Shown here: piece by piece, positions 38,574 through 46,694 of the stretch
Layout of the letters: each line of letters starts with the position of its first letter
Position numbering within the stretch: position 1 is the stretch's first letter
NCBI GenBank assembly: GCA_004172865.1
Contig: SEBV01000011.1
Span: forward strand, 124,001 to 188,000
DNA from: Gammaproteobacteria bacterium
Lineage (GTDB): Bacteria; Pseudomonadota; Gammaproteobacteria; Pseudomonadales; Cellvibrionaceae
Direction: 5' to 3'
Length of the DNA: 64,000 nucleotides
Made by a program: the position numbers and the translations under genes
The notes under the pieces: generated by a model
What the model was told of the DNA's origin: nothing
The model's database searches: none
Seen by the model: only the letters and a program-made list of their open reading frames with translations

Positions 38574-38813
38574 ATGGCAAATCGATTGTGGGATTCAAAA
38601 AGGGCAGCACTGATGAACTCGCTGAAAAAGCTGAGAACCGATCAAGATGTAACTCAAAAAGAATTAGCGCGGCGCTTAGGCAAGCCTCAAAGCTATGTGT
38701 CGAAATTCGAAGCTGGCGAGCGTAAGTTGGACTTTGTGGAAGTGCTGGATGTGTGCGAGGCTCTAAAGACCAAACCAGAAGACATGGTTAAATTGTATCA
38801 AACCTACTTGTAA
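38574..38813 (+). CDS. Small Xre-family HTH transcriptional regulator
   Basis: 79 residues from the ATG at 38574, with AAGGG 12 bases upstream. The helix-turn-helix is plain: [27 protein letters not shown], of which the recognition helix is [10 protein letters not shown]. The size and lack of an extra domain match controller (C)-type and phage-like Xre regulators. Two palindromes in its own promoter and one upstream of the transposition operon suggest it controls itself and the neighbouring element. Confidence 0.85.
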   Translation: MANRLWDSKRAALMNSLKKLRTDQDVTQKELARRLGKPQSYVSKFEAGERKLDFVEVLDVCEALKTKPEDMVKLYQTYL

Positions 38814-38843
38814 CTCTGCGTGAATCCTACACCACTTGTTGAG

Positions 38844-38863
38844 ATTCAGCCTTTAGGCTGAAT
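38844..38863 (+). terminator. Hairpin after xre
   Basis: ATTCAGCC and GGCTGAAT form a perfect 8-bp stem around a TTTA loop, 30 bp past the xre stop. The T-tract that follows is poor, so this could be a weak terminator or a 3' stabilising hairpin. Confidence 0.5.
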
Positions 38864-39205
38864 TAAATCCGGTGCCTACCCCATCAAACTGTTTTATTGG
38901 ATAAGGACAAGATTTCGGCAACAATAAAATTCGTTGAAAGCATTCACGCCACCTTCCCTTATGCGTCCCGACCAGTCCTTACACCCTATCCAGAGAGATA
39001 CACATCAGCGCCAGGAATTCTTGTCCAACATGACGAAGAACTATCGAGAGGAACTGATAAATTTGCCACGATGACGTTCGAGAACGCCTAAAAATGCCAG
39101 TGCGCGTCCGAAATTTTAAGAAAAAATAAGGATATTTTTAACGGAGAAAAACCGATAGAAAAAAAATTTTATTCGGTAACTTATTGATTAACAACAAGAT
39201 TAAAA

Positions 39206-39222
39206 TATCCCAAAATAGGATA
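39206..39222 (+). promoter_or_regulatory. Third Xre-type operator
   Basis: TATCCCAAAATAGGATA repeats the 17-bp pattern of the two xre-promoter sites, with 5 of 6 arm bases paired. It lies in AT-rich DNA about 500 bp before the first ORF of the Tn7-like operon. Confidence 0.55.
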
Positions 39223-39569
39223 CTATATAAAAATCCATATATTATATTCTTATTTATATATTTGGTCAATAAATATCTCTTGCCTTTGAGAAAAAAGACA
39301 AATACATTAAATAAAGAAGTTGGGGAATTTGCCTATAGGCAAGGTTAAGAAAAAACGGATTGAGCAAATTACGAATTGGGGAAAACGAAAATATAACGTT
39401 ACTTCGACACGTCCGTCTTTGCAAAATCATGAGGACGCTTACATTCCATAACTAATCTTGTACAAAAAAATCTACGATTTTTTAAGGCATTCTTTTGCCC
39501 AAAAAAGGCCAAGAATTAAAACCAGGGGGTTCGAAACGATGAAAAATTAAAAAAATGCTTTGAGAATAT

Positions 39570-39690
39570 GACTAAGCGCCTCTTGCAGGAGACGCTTAGT
39601 CAGAGGAGTCTTACGACAGGTCTCGAAACCTCAGTATGAGCTCCTCAAATGTAAAAGTCACGCTTTCCGGAGAAGTTTTTCGGAACGCTA
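39570..39690 (+). ncRNA. Stem-loop-rich segment (possible structured RNA or leader)
   Basis: Consecutive inverted repeats: GACTAAGCG/CGCTTAGTC at 39570-39601 with a further CTC/GAG pair inside; GAGGAG (39603) with CTCCTC (39641) enclosing AGGT/ACCT (39618-39631); and TTCCG/CGGAA just after. Several stacked hairpins within 120 bp of AT-rich DNA, 30 bp before an ORF that overlaps tnsA, suggest a folded leader, a small RNA, or protein-binding sites. No known RNA family is recognised. Confidence 0.4.
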
Positions 39691-39717
39691 AAACATAACC
39701 CACATTTGAGAAAAATC

Positions 39718-40116
39718 ATGAAAGAACCACAAATATTTCGATCTCTATTTCGCGTGCTTAAGGCGGAAGAGATAAAACTCGCCGCTGAGAGCACATCACG
39801 CTCGCAGCCACGAACGATACACAATTACAAAGCTGCAAAGCGCAGAAACATCTTCAGAGCATCGCTTTTGCAATTGAAATTGCAGCCAACAGGCAATAGT
39901 CATCAATCACTCAATGCGGGCGTTCTAAAGTATCCCAACGCCACATGTGACCTCACTACCCACATGTGGTCTGCGAAGTTTTCAACGCCCACGACGGTGA
40001 TCCTCCCCAACTGCAAACTCTACCTGCTGAAAATGGCAGTGAGTAATTACGCCTTACAAGCTAGAGATTTATGCTGCCAAATTCCGGTGCTGACGACATA
40101 TGAGAGGTGCCTATGA
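39718..40116 (+). CDS. Hypothetical protein overlapping tnsA
   Basis: 132 residues from the ATG at 39718. It is basic in the first half (AAKRRNIFRASLL) with four or five Cys in the second half (NATCDL, NCKLY, DLCCQI, ERCL). The stop overlaps the tnsA start as ATGA, as do the tnsA-tnsB and tnsC-tniQ junctions, which supports it being translated as part of this operon. No family is recognised. It could be a DNA-binding accessory factor or only a leader ORF. The ribosome-binding site is weak. Confidence 0.45.
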   Translation: MKEPQIFRSLFRVLKAEEIKLAAESTSRSQPRTIHNYKAAKRRNIFRASLLQLKLQPTGNSHQSLNAGVLKYPNATCDLTTHMWSAKFSTPTTVILPNCKLYLLKMAVSNYALQARDLCCQIPVLTTYERCL

Positions 40117-40796
40117 AAGGTCCAATCTTAGGTTATCGCGAACAAATTCTTCAGACCCTCGCTACCAAACCTGATTTGGGTGGAATTATCCACGGACAAC
40201 GACCTGTCCTGAAAGGTAATCCGTATCGGCGGGTTTCTTCCTTCTACAGCGTAAAGGCTGGTGGCGCATTCTTACTTGAAGGCGGAATTGAAGCTGCTGT
40301 GGCTCCATGCCTCGAATCATCCTCATTGATTTCAACATGGGGTGCGCAAGGACTTACAGTCACGCTCTCCGCTAAAGAATGGGTGCTCTTGGACTTCGTA
40401 GGTAGAAGAGTCGATGGCTCGTTAATCGCATTTGAAGCGAAACCAAGTATTAAAGGGTTATCACCTGGAAAGAGCGAACGATACAATCATGCCAAAAATT
40501 TACTTGATAGAGAAGGCATCGAATTCAGACTCATTGACAGCTACATGCTTCCAACAAAATTAAAATTAGATCAGTTGAGAACGCTATATACCAGAGGTCA
40601 TCAGCAGAACTGGGGCATTGAAGTAATCAAACTTGCTACGGACATTTTGCATAACGCTAATTGCAATTTAATTGTAGAGGCTAGGCATGTACTTACTAAG
40701 GCAGGAATACCATCCAATCTCTGCGATTACTTGGTGTTCCACAAAATAATCGCCTTTAAAGACGCGATAAACGACACGACGGAGATTGCAGCATGA
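40113..40796 (+). CDS. tnsA: TnsA-like transposon endonuclease
   Basis: 227 residues from the ATG at 40113, with GAGAGGTG upstream. The endonuclease core is visible as LLDFVGRRVDGSLIAFEAKPS: an acidic residue before the strand, then the E-A-K that completes a restriction-enzyme-like site. An LTVTLSAKEW-type stretch precedes it. TnsA cuts the 5' strands at Tn7-type ends so that the element moves by cut-and-paste. It overlaps tnsB by 4 bp (ATGA). The product is shorter than Tn7 TnsA (~270 residues), mostly at the C-terminal helical domain. Confidence 0.8.
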   Translation: MKGPILGYREQILQTLATKPDLGGIIHGQRPVLKGNPYRRVSSFYSVKAGGAFLLEGGIEAAVAPCLESSSLISTWGAQGLTVTLSAKEWVLLDFVGRRVDGSLIAFEAKPSIKGLSPGKSERYNHAKNLLDREGIEFRLIDSYMLPTKLKLDQLRTLYTRGHQQNWGIEVIKLATDILHNANCNLIVEARHVLTKAGIPSNLCDYLVFHKIIAFKDAINDTTEIAA

Positions 40797-42682
40797 ATAT
40801 TGCAATCAGACCGGAAAAAGGTACACGTTTTCAGATGCATGATTCTGAATACGAAGTTCAATTTGTATATCAAGATAATGTTCGATTTGCGTCAGTGAAA
40901 GGTGGCAAGCAATTTAAGTTACATGTAAACGACTTTAATAACTTGAAACTTTCGAAAAATATTGAAATTACTTTTCTTTCAAAGTTAGAGATCACCGAAG
41001 AAAACATTGGAACAGTAATGAAAAAAAAGCAGTTCGTGGATGCTTTAATTCTTGCTTTTCCTAATCACATGCTACAAAGCTGCGCTGAAAAAGTGATCTT
41101 GAATGTAGCTGGAAGGATTGGTGTATCTGCACCATCATTCCACACTGTAAAAAAATGGATTCGCGGTTACAAGTTACATGGTGAAGAAGGGTTAATTCCA
41201 AAGTGCAACGGTAACTCGATACCGCGTTACGAAATTGAAATTGATATGGTGATTAACGAAGAGATACGTAACGCCTATTCGAAGAGAATGAAAATTCTAG
41301 CGACAGAGATACACGCTACAGTCTTAGAAAAACTTCGAAACCTTGCAAAATCAAGAGGCTTGCAAGATTATAAAATTCCGCATGTTAGGACTATACAACG
41401 TAGAGTTGTAATCCTCGACCCTTACCTATATTTTCGAGCAATGCTTGGGGCACCGATAGCAAGCAGGCGAGTACGGGCATCGGGAGCGAGAATGATTTCA
41501 CCTTCGGCACTCTCCGTTGTACAAATCGACACGCACATGATGGATATACTCGTGGTAGATCCCGAGACTAGAGAAGTCATTGGTCGCCCTTATCTGGTTG
41601 TAATTCTCGATGTTTATACACGGATGATCGTGGGATATTTTGTAAGTATGTTTCCTCCCAGTGCCACGACAACTATGCAAGCAGTTAAGTACATGCTTCT
41701 GAATTATGGAATTCCGACAATCATCATTCCCGATCGGGGCATTGAATTCATAAATTCCGCCCTCTTCCTTTTCTGTAGTCGCGCCAAACTAATACTCGAG
41801 CTTTCAATGGTAAGGGAGCCGAATAATAAAGCTCATGTGGAGAGCATGTTTGCCACAATTACTTTAACACTAATTCAAAGAATGGAAGGAACGACCGGTT
41901 CAAATATACTCGCTCGCGGAGATTACAATTCTTCTGACCATGCTGTTTTCACACTTGAGCAAGTAGACTCTTTCCTCTCAGACTGGATACACAACGTTTA
42001 CCACGTGCGCCAACATTCTCAAACCGGCCGTGCGCCAATCCGCGTATGGCAGGAATCAACTGCCCTAACTTCTCCTCTTAAAATAACTGAAGAAGAGATA
42101 GAAAATCTTGCTCGCGTTCCACACCAAAAAAGCGTAACCCAAGGACAAGTCACTGTCCATTCTCTTGATTATTACTCACATGCCTTAACGCGCTTCAACG
42201 GACAAGAAGTGGTGGTAATGGTGGATGAATTGAACCTCGGCTGCGTGTACGTATCGCACAAAGATGAACCGGATGTTTTGTACAAAGCCGATTCTACCCA
42301 ACCCGACTACACGCAAGGCCTCACTCTGAATCAGCACAAACTCGCGAGAGAAGAACTGAAGGCATTAACACAAGCTGATATCAAAGCCTTAGGCAAAAAC
42401 GCACCGGCCCGAGGGCTAGCGTTGCTAATGCAGCGAATTAAAGATGCAGCTTTGTCAGCGAGAAAAATGAAAAAAGCTACTAACGGCAAAGGTGTTGGTG
42501 AAACTGGGGTATTTAACAAGCCAGAAGTGCAAGAGGAGGCAAAAACAGCAAAAGCCTCAACAAGGGCAAGAAATGCAGTCAAGGCTGTAACGCAAGAAGA
42601 AACACATCGAAAAGCATTTGTCGTTGAATCTTATGAAACGACAGAGGGAGCGTCTGACGATTTCGACATTGTGTTTGATTGA
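40793..42682 (+). CDS. tnsB: TnsB-like DDE transposase
   Basis: 629 residues. An N-terminal helix-turn-helix region at ~95-145 (SAPSFHTVKKWIRGYK) is followed by the integrase-type catalytic core with Asp in VVQIDTHMMD, Asp in IIPDRGIEF and Glu in KAHVESMF. A C-terminal beta-barrel and a Lys/Ala-rich tail follow, the tail being the usual TnsC-contact region. This is the transposase that binds the ends and cuts and joins 3' strands. It is co-transcribed with tnsA and 21 bp before the first TnsC-like gene. Confidence 0.92.
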   Translation: MNIAIRPEKGTRFQMHDSEYEVQFVYQDNVRFASVKGGKQFKLHVNDFNNLKLSKNIEITFLSKLEITEENIGTVMKKKQFVDALILAFPNHMLQSCAEKVILNVAGRIGVSAPSFHTVKKWIRGYKLHGEEGLIPKCNGNSIPRYEIEIDMVINEEIRNAYSKRMKILATEIHATVLEKLRNLAKSRGLQDYKIPHVRTIQRRVVILDPYLYFRAMLGAPIASRRVRASGARMISPSALSVVQIDTHMMDILVVDPETREVIGRPYLVVILDVYTRMIVGYFVSMFPPSATTTMQAVKYMLLNYGIPTIIIPDRGIEFINSALFLFCSRAKLILELSMVREPNNKAHVESMFATITLTLIQRMEGTTGSNILARGDYNSSDHAVFTLEQVDSFLSDWIHNVYHVRQHSQTGRAPIRVWQESTALTSPLKITEEEIENLARVPHQKSVTQGQVTVHSLDYYSHALTRFNGQEVVVMVDELNLGCVYVSHKDEPDVLYKADSTQPDYTQGLTLNQHKLAREELKALTQADIKALGKNAPARGLALLMQRIKDAALSARKMKKATNGKGVGETGVFNKPEVQEEAKTAKASTRARNAVKAVTQEETHRKAFVVESYETTEGASDDFDIVFD

Positions 42683-42703
42683 TGGGAAAGGCTCATAAAT
42701 TAA

Positions 42704-43267
42704 ATGCTAGACCAAAACAATAACTTGAATAACTTGGAAATAAAAATAATGAAAAAATCTGGAAATATTTTAAGCAAACTCGACTTCAACACCATTTTAA
42801 ATGGTGTTACCAAACGTATTGAGCGAAGCTGTATTGAACACTATTCTGTAGGATGCCTACTGCTCGGAAATCGCCACAGAGCGAAAATTATCGGTGAACT
42901 CCTCTATAGGAGAATGTCAATTCATACAATCGACGTTATCGCATCTCCAAACGCATCACCTAAGCAATTGGCATTGTCAATGCTTCACGCATTAGGCATT
43001 CGCGATGCTGCAATTAAGACCGAGTCGCAGATTAACGATCAACTTTTCAGTTGCCTTAAAGAACGAGCAATAAAATTAATTGTGATAAATGAATCGGATA
43101 ATTTATTTGGCCTTTCTCATTCTGCGGGCAGCGCAGCAGCAAATAGGTGGTTAAACAATTTATTTAACCTAGGCGGTATGGCCATTTGTCTTATTGGCGC
43201 GACTGTTCTACATGGACACCTCGATGAGCAAATAACCAAAAGAATAACTGACGGATATTTCATCTAA
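42704..43267 (+). CDS. TnsC/TniB-like protein lacking Walker A (degenerate paralogue)
   Basis: 187 residues. It follows the same course as the next gene's ATPase: a central region matching the P-loop strand but reading CLLLGNRHRAKIIGELL in place of GPGCGKT, then VIASPNASPKQLALSMLHAL (paralleling AECPSNATPKKLASVLLHAL next door) and KLIVINESDNLF at the Walker B position. It stops early at GATVLHGHLDEQITKRI, about two-thirds the length of its neighbour, so it should not bind or hydrolyse ATP normally. It is intact and has no frameshift. Likely a regulatory or structural subunit of the TnsC filament, or a decaying duplicate. Confidence 0.7.
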   Translation: MLDQNNNLNNLEIKIMKKSGNILSKLDFNTILNGVTKRIERSCIEHYSVGCLLLGNRHRAKIIGELLYRRMSIHTIDVIASPNASPKQLALSMLHALGIRDAAIKTESQINDQLFSCLKERAIKLIVINESDNLFGLSHSAGSAAANRWLNNLFNLGGMAICLIGATVLHGHLDEQITKRITDGYFI

Positions 43268-43316
43268 CAAAACTATAAAAATAACTAACACAAAATAATA
43301 ATAACTGGGGATATTT

Positions 43317-44258
43317 ATGAACAATGAATTCTTATTAAAAATAAAAAAATTTGATAGTGGCTTGGTAAAACATACAGCATTTTTAAACGCACTTGACGGA
43401 ATAAAAGAGTGCATCGAACTTACAAAATATAGTCGAGAATCTGTGAACTGTACACTATTGGCCGGTCCTGGCTGCGGAAAAACCGCTCTATGCGGACATA
43501 TAATAAAATCAATGCCCGAGTCTGTCAGAACTGAATCTGATTTCGAGTTTACGCAGCGGCCTGTGATATACGCGGAATGCCCATCAAATGCCACTCCAAA
43601 AAAACTGGCGTCAGTACTTCTACATGCATTGGGGGACAATAATCCAGAGAAAGGCAGTGAGTTTAATTTGACTGAAAGAATTATAAAACTCTTACGCGAG
43701 TGCAGAACAGTGCTCCTACTACTTGATGAAATACATAACCTCTTAAGTAAAAATCGAACAAGCATATCTCAAAAAGCTACATGCCAATGGCTTAAGGGGC
43801 TAATCAACAGAACAAATACTACAATATGTTTGGTCGGAGTTGATGAATTTTCAGACACGCTAGACGCAGAAATATCTCGCCGGTTTTTAAGAAGATACAC
43901 ACTCGGTTCGCTTTCTAGCGCCACAAAAAAAGACGGGACCGGTGAACTACAAAATTACTTTAAAGTGCTCGCCAATACTGCAAAAGATGTTTTTGAGTTG
44001 GACGCAGTTCCAAATAATTCGAACGCTCACTTCATTAAGCAGTTATGGGTTGCAACCGGTGGAATTCCCTCTTATGTAAGCGCACTTATCAAAACAGCTA
44101 TTCATACGCTACACAGATACAACAAAAAAATATTGGATATCCAGGATCTCAGCGATGCTTGGGAAACAGGGATTTGCAGAGAAGTGAGTGTAATAAAGAC
44201 GAATCCGTTTACTCTAGATCCCACGGCGCTTTCGCTCAGTGTAGGCGGTGTGATATGA
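43317..44258 (+). CDS. tnsC: TnsC/TniB-like AAA+ ATPase
   Basis: 313 residues with GGGGA before the ATG. Walker A is LLAGPGCGKTALCG, Walker B LLLLDEIHNLL, sensor-like ICLVGVDEF and an Arg-finger region SRRFLRRYTLGS. TnsC links the target-site selector (TniQ) to the transposase. Its stop overlaps the tniQ start by ATGA. The order tnsA-tnsB-tnsC'-tnsC-tniQ with ATGA junctions indicates one operon. Confidence 0.9.
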   Translation: MNNEFLLKIKKFDSGLVKHTAFLNALDGIKECIELTKYSRESVNCTLLAGPGCGKTALCGHIIKSMPESVRTESDFEFTQRPVIYAECPSNATPKKLASVLLHALGDNNPEKGSEFNLTERIIKLLRECRTVLLLLDEIHNLLSKNRTSISQKATCQWLKGLINRTNTTICLVGVDEFSDTLDAEISRRFLRRYTLGSLSSATKKDGTGELQNYFKVLANTAKDVFELDAVPNNSNAHFIKQLWVATGGIPSYVSALIKTAIHTLHRYNKKILDIQDLSDAWETGICREVSVIKTNPFTLDPTALSLSVGGVI

Positions 44259-46180
44259 AAAACCGCTACTTATTGGCTCGTCCTATTCCGCGTGATGATG
44301 AATCACCTGCGAGCATTTTGATACGCGCCGCTGAAGGGAATGGATATGAGACAGTTCATAACATGATTTCCTTTACTGGATTAAACGCCAAAAGCATGTG
44401 CCTAGAAATATTACTGGGTTATCTGGCACGTTTTCTTCATCTAATTAGTATCTTAGGAATACGAAGCGTTAATCCCGAAGAAGTGCTCGAACGCGGAGGA
44501 CCTGGCAGCAAGACTATGCGCAAAATGATGAAATATTTCTATCCGGCAGATTTTTTTCGCCAAGATGGAATAGCTTATTGTCCTGGTTGTTTGCACGAGA
44601 GCCAACATTTGCGGAAAATTTGGATGTTCCGTCCCTATTCTGTCTGCCATATTCACGGCGTTCCCTTACGCACCACTTGCACCAATTGCAATGAAGAAAT
44701 GAAAATTTTTAGGGGAAAACTATGTGAGTGTTCGAATTGTGAGATCGATATTAGAGAAGCACTACCTGATCGAGTCATTGCGCAAGGCTCATGGATCTAT
44801 GATTTTGTTCATGAAGGAAACTGTAGCAGCTTGTCGGAATTTACAACTCTCTTTTCCTGGGCGAAACAAATTTGTACAAAAAGCCAAGAAGTTAAAACCG
44901 ACAACGAAGCAGCGACGTTAGTTTACTTATATTTTACGGACCGACTTGGCTTTGAAAAACATTTTTTAAACTACATAGCTTCAGATGCGAGGCATACCAA
45001 AATTAAGCTTCTTCCCTTATTTACAGGAAGCCCGTCGCTCAAAAAATTCGCAAAGGAATTTCTCGAGGGGAAAGACTGCGGAATGCCCTCTTCCGAAGAG
45101 GATTTGGAAACAAATCTTTCTGTAAATGAAGCTGCAATCATTCATGGGGTTACAACATCAACCATGCAAAAGTTGATACGGCGGAACAGTCAGCATTCCC
45201 AATTCGCAGGTGAGCCGCTTAGTGTTGGGAAAAGTATCGCTATAATCAACGCAGATATTGCGCGAAAATCTGCCATAAACGCACAAGACATTGGCGAATT
45301 CCTTACTATTCCAGAAGTAGCCAGCTTGTTAAATGTCCATCCAGAAATTGTGAGGTCTATTCAGAAGGCCAATTATCTAACGTTTGAGAGGCATGTTATT
45401 GCAGGCTCGTTGAAGTACGTCACGACGCTACCCAATGTTGAAACGTTTGAAAAAACTTATGTTCTAGTAGGGACATTAGCGCGAAAGCTAGCAGTAAATT
45501 CTACAGATTTAACGGCCCGCTTGGATGCTTTGGGTATTAAGCCAATAGCAACGCCTAAGGATAGCACTTTAAAAACATGCATATTTTCAGCATCCCATCT
45601 CCAAAGCGTGACTAAAGAAGACGTCCTGTCAGTGCAAAAATGTGCAACAAATGCTGGCAGAAAGCGCGAAGGAATGAAGAAAGATCTTCAAAAAGATGCG
45701 AGCAATGTCAATATTATTATGGCAGCTGAACAATTAAATTTGTCCATTCAGAAGGTAAAAATCCTAATCGAGAAAGGCCTCCTTTCGAGAGTTTCGGACC
45801 AAGCCCCTGGTGTATTTGTAAGTAAAATATCGATGAACAAACTGCTCGGAAATTTGAATGATGATCAATTTATTTCAATAGACGCAGCTGCTAATAAATT
45901 AAAGACTGTCACTGCTAATTTGAAGCGAGAGTGGATTGCTTCTGGAATGGTAGAATATCGAAATTTAATTTACTGGGAGCAAGTAAAAAAGTCAGACATT
46001 CAGCGGATATTAGAAATAAAATCTGAGTATGTAAATGCCTCTGAAGCAGGTAAATTGTTAGGTATGCATAGAACTCATATACGAAATTTGGCGAAACAAA
46101 ATTTAATAACGCCCCGAATCTTCGGCGTCACAAAGAAGAATCGTCTTTACAAAATTTCTGATGTTTTAAAATTTAGCTAA
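44255..46180 (+). CDS. tniQ: TniQ/TnsD-family target selector with tandem HTH repeats
   Basis: 641 residues from the ATG at 44255, with GGCGGTG upstream. The N-terminal third is TniQ: ARPIPRDDESPASILIRAAE, then zinc-type cysteines in YCPGCLHES and CTNCNEE...CECSNCE. From ~286 onward come about six helix-turn-helix-like units: LSVNEAAIIHG (~286), LTIPEVASLLNV (~349), YVLVGTLARKLAV (~401), NIIMAAEQLNLS (~485), FISIDAAANKLKT (~538) and YVNASEAGKLLGM (~591). Each is followed by an 'LI-x-x-G/N-LL'-type helix as in MerR/excisionase folds. TnsD-type proteins bind a specific attachment site. A repeat array suggests an extended target sequence. Confidence 0.85.
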   Translation: MKNRYLLARPIPRDDESPASILIRAAEGNGYETVHNMISFTGLNAKSMCLEILLGYLARFLHLISILGIRSVNPEEVLERGGPGSKTMRKMMKYFYPADFFRQDGIAYCPGCLHESQHLRKIWMFRPYSVCHIHGVPLRTTCTNCNEEMKIFRGKLCECSNCEIDIREALPDRVIAQGSWIYDFVHEGNCSSLSEFTTLFSWAKQICTKSQEVKTDNEAATLVYLYFTDRLGFEKHFLNYIASDARHTKIKLLPLFTGSPSLKKFAKEFLEGKDCGMPSSEEDLETNLSVNEAAIIHGVTTSTMQKLIRRNSQHSQFAGEPLSVGKSIAIINADIARKSAINAQDIGEFLTIPEVASLLNVHPEIVRSIQKANYLTFERHVIAGSLKYVTTLPNVETFEKTYVLVGTLARKLAVNSTDLTARLDALGIKPIATPKDSTLKTCIFSASHLQSVTKEDVLSVQKCATNAGRKREGMKKDLQKDASNVNIIMAAEQLNLSIQKVKILIEKGLLSRVSDQAPGVFVSKISMNKLLGNLNDDQFISIDAAANKLKTVTANLKREWIASGMVEYRNLIYWEQVKKSDIQRILEIKSEYVNASEAGKLLGMHRTHIRNLAKQNLITPRIFGVTKKNRLYKISDVLKFS

Positions 46181-46203
46181 GAACAACCCGAAAGCTATTC
46201 AAT

Positions 46204-46236
46204 AAAAATCCTAGCAATTACATTGCTAGGATTTTT
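46204..46236 (+). terminator. Terminator after tniQ
   Basis: AAAAATCCTAGCAA and TTGCTAGGATTTTT form a 14-bp stem around a 5-base loop, ending in a T-tract. It closes the transposition operon 24 bp after the tniQ stop. Confidence 0.85.
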
Positions 46237-46694
46237 CATTTATATAAACACATATTATGTCTAAATTATTAATTTTAATTCCACGAATATTCTAACCTGC
46301 TATACACGATTTTGGGGTTAGCGTTTTCGGCAGAAAAACAGACCACGGTATGTGTCGCCGGTTTCCGAGTTATACCATTGGATGTGTCGCATATTTAAAA
46401 ATAGACCACGATATGCGTCGCAATTTCGACCAAATATTGTGTCGCTATTTTCATAAGTAATTGATTTTTAAAGGGAATTACAACCAGTAGATGTGTCGCT
46501 GACTGAATTTTAATTAAACTGGGAGTCGTCATCTTCGCGTAGCGGAGATCCAGCTCTTAAAGTCTTCGCAACGCGAAGATAAGAATGGAAAACAATTCCG
46601 GAGTGAATAACCAAAAACCGCTATTGAGTTAGTCAGAGATTTTCTGGTTAGGCTTGGTAGCGGTTTTTTAATTAAAGATTGCGTGGAGGACAAT
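46237..46694. other. Intergenic region: transposon-end repeats, palindromes and a terminator-like hairpin
   Basis: It contains the five 18-bp direct repeats (46341-46499), a cluster of TCTTCGCG/CGCGAAGA-type palindromes at about 46533-46580, and an AAAAACCGCTA...TAGCGGTTTTTT inverted repeat at about 46612-46670 that resembles a terminator on either strand. No gene seen. Confidence 0.6.
46341..46499 (+). repeat. Array of five 18-bp direct repeats, probable TnsB-binding sites
   Basis: Copies start at 46341, 46373, 46404, 46428 and 46482, with consensus GACCAnnnTATGTGTCGC; the last bases TGTCGC are kept in four and read CGTCGC in the third. Spacings are 32, 31, 24 and 54 bp. Multiple same-orientation sites next to a tns operon mark an end of a Tn7-like element. 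The partner end was not found with confidence. Confidence 0.65.

Larger units (their letters stand above)
38864..39717. other. Non-coding region upstream of transposition operon
   Basis: No convincing gene; a 64-codon open frame at 38897-39091 lacks a ribosome-binding site. Very A+T-rich from 39100 to 39560. It contains the third Xre-type operator (39206-39222) and the stem-loop-rich segment at 39570-39690. Confidence 0.45.

Noticed and set aside
38897-39091. 64-codon open frame after xre
   Set aside because: No ribosome-binding site, no recognised content, and it overlaps non-coding AT-rich DNA.
39520-39545. GGGGGTTCGAAACGA resembles a tRNA T-arm
   Set aside because: No matching acceptor, D-arm or anticodon arm around it; not a tRNA.
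46341-46499. Direct repeats as a CRISPR array
   Set aside because: Spacing is irregular (24-54 bp), repeats are only 18 bp and degenerate, and no cas genes are present.
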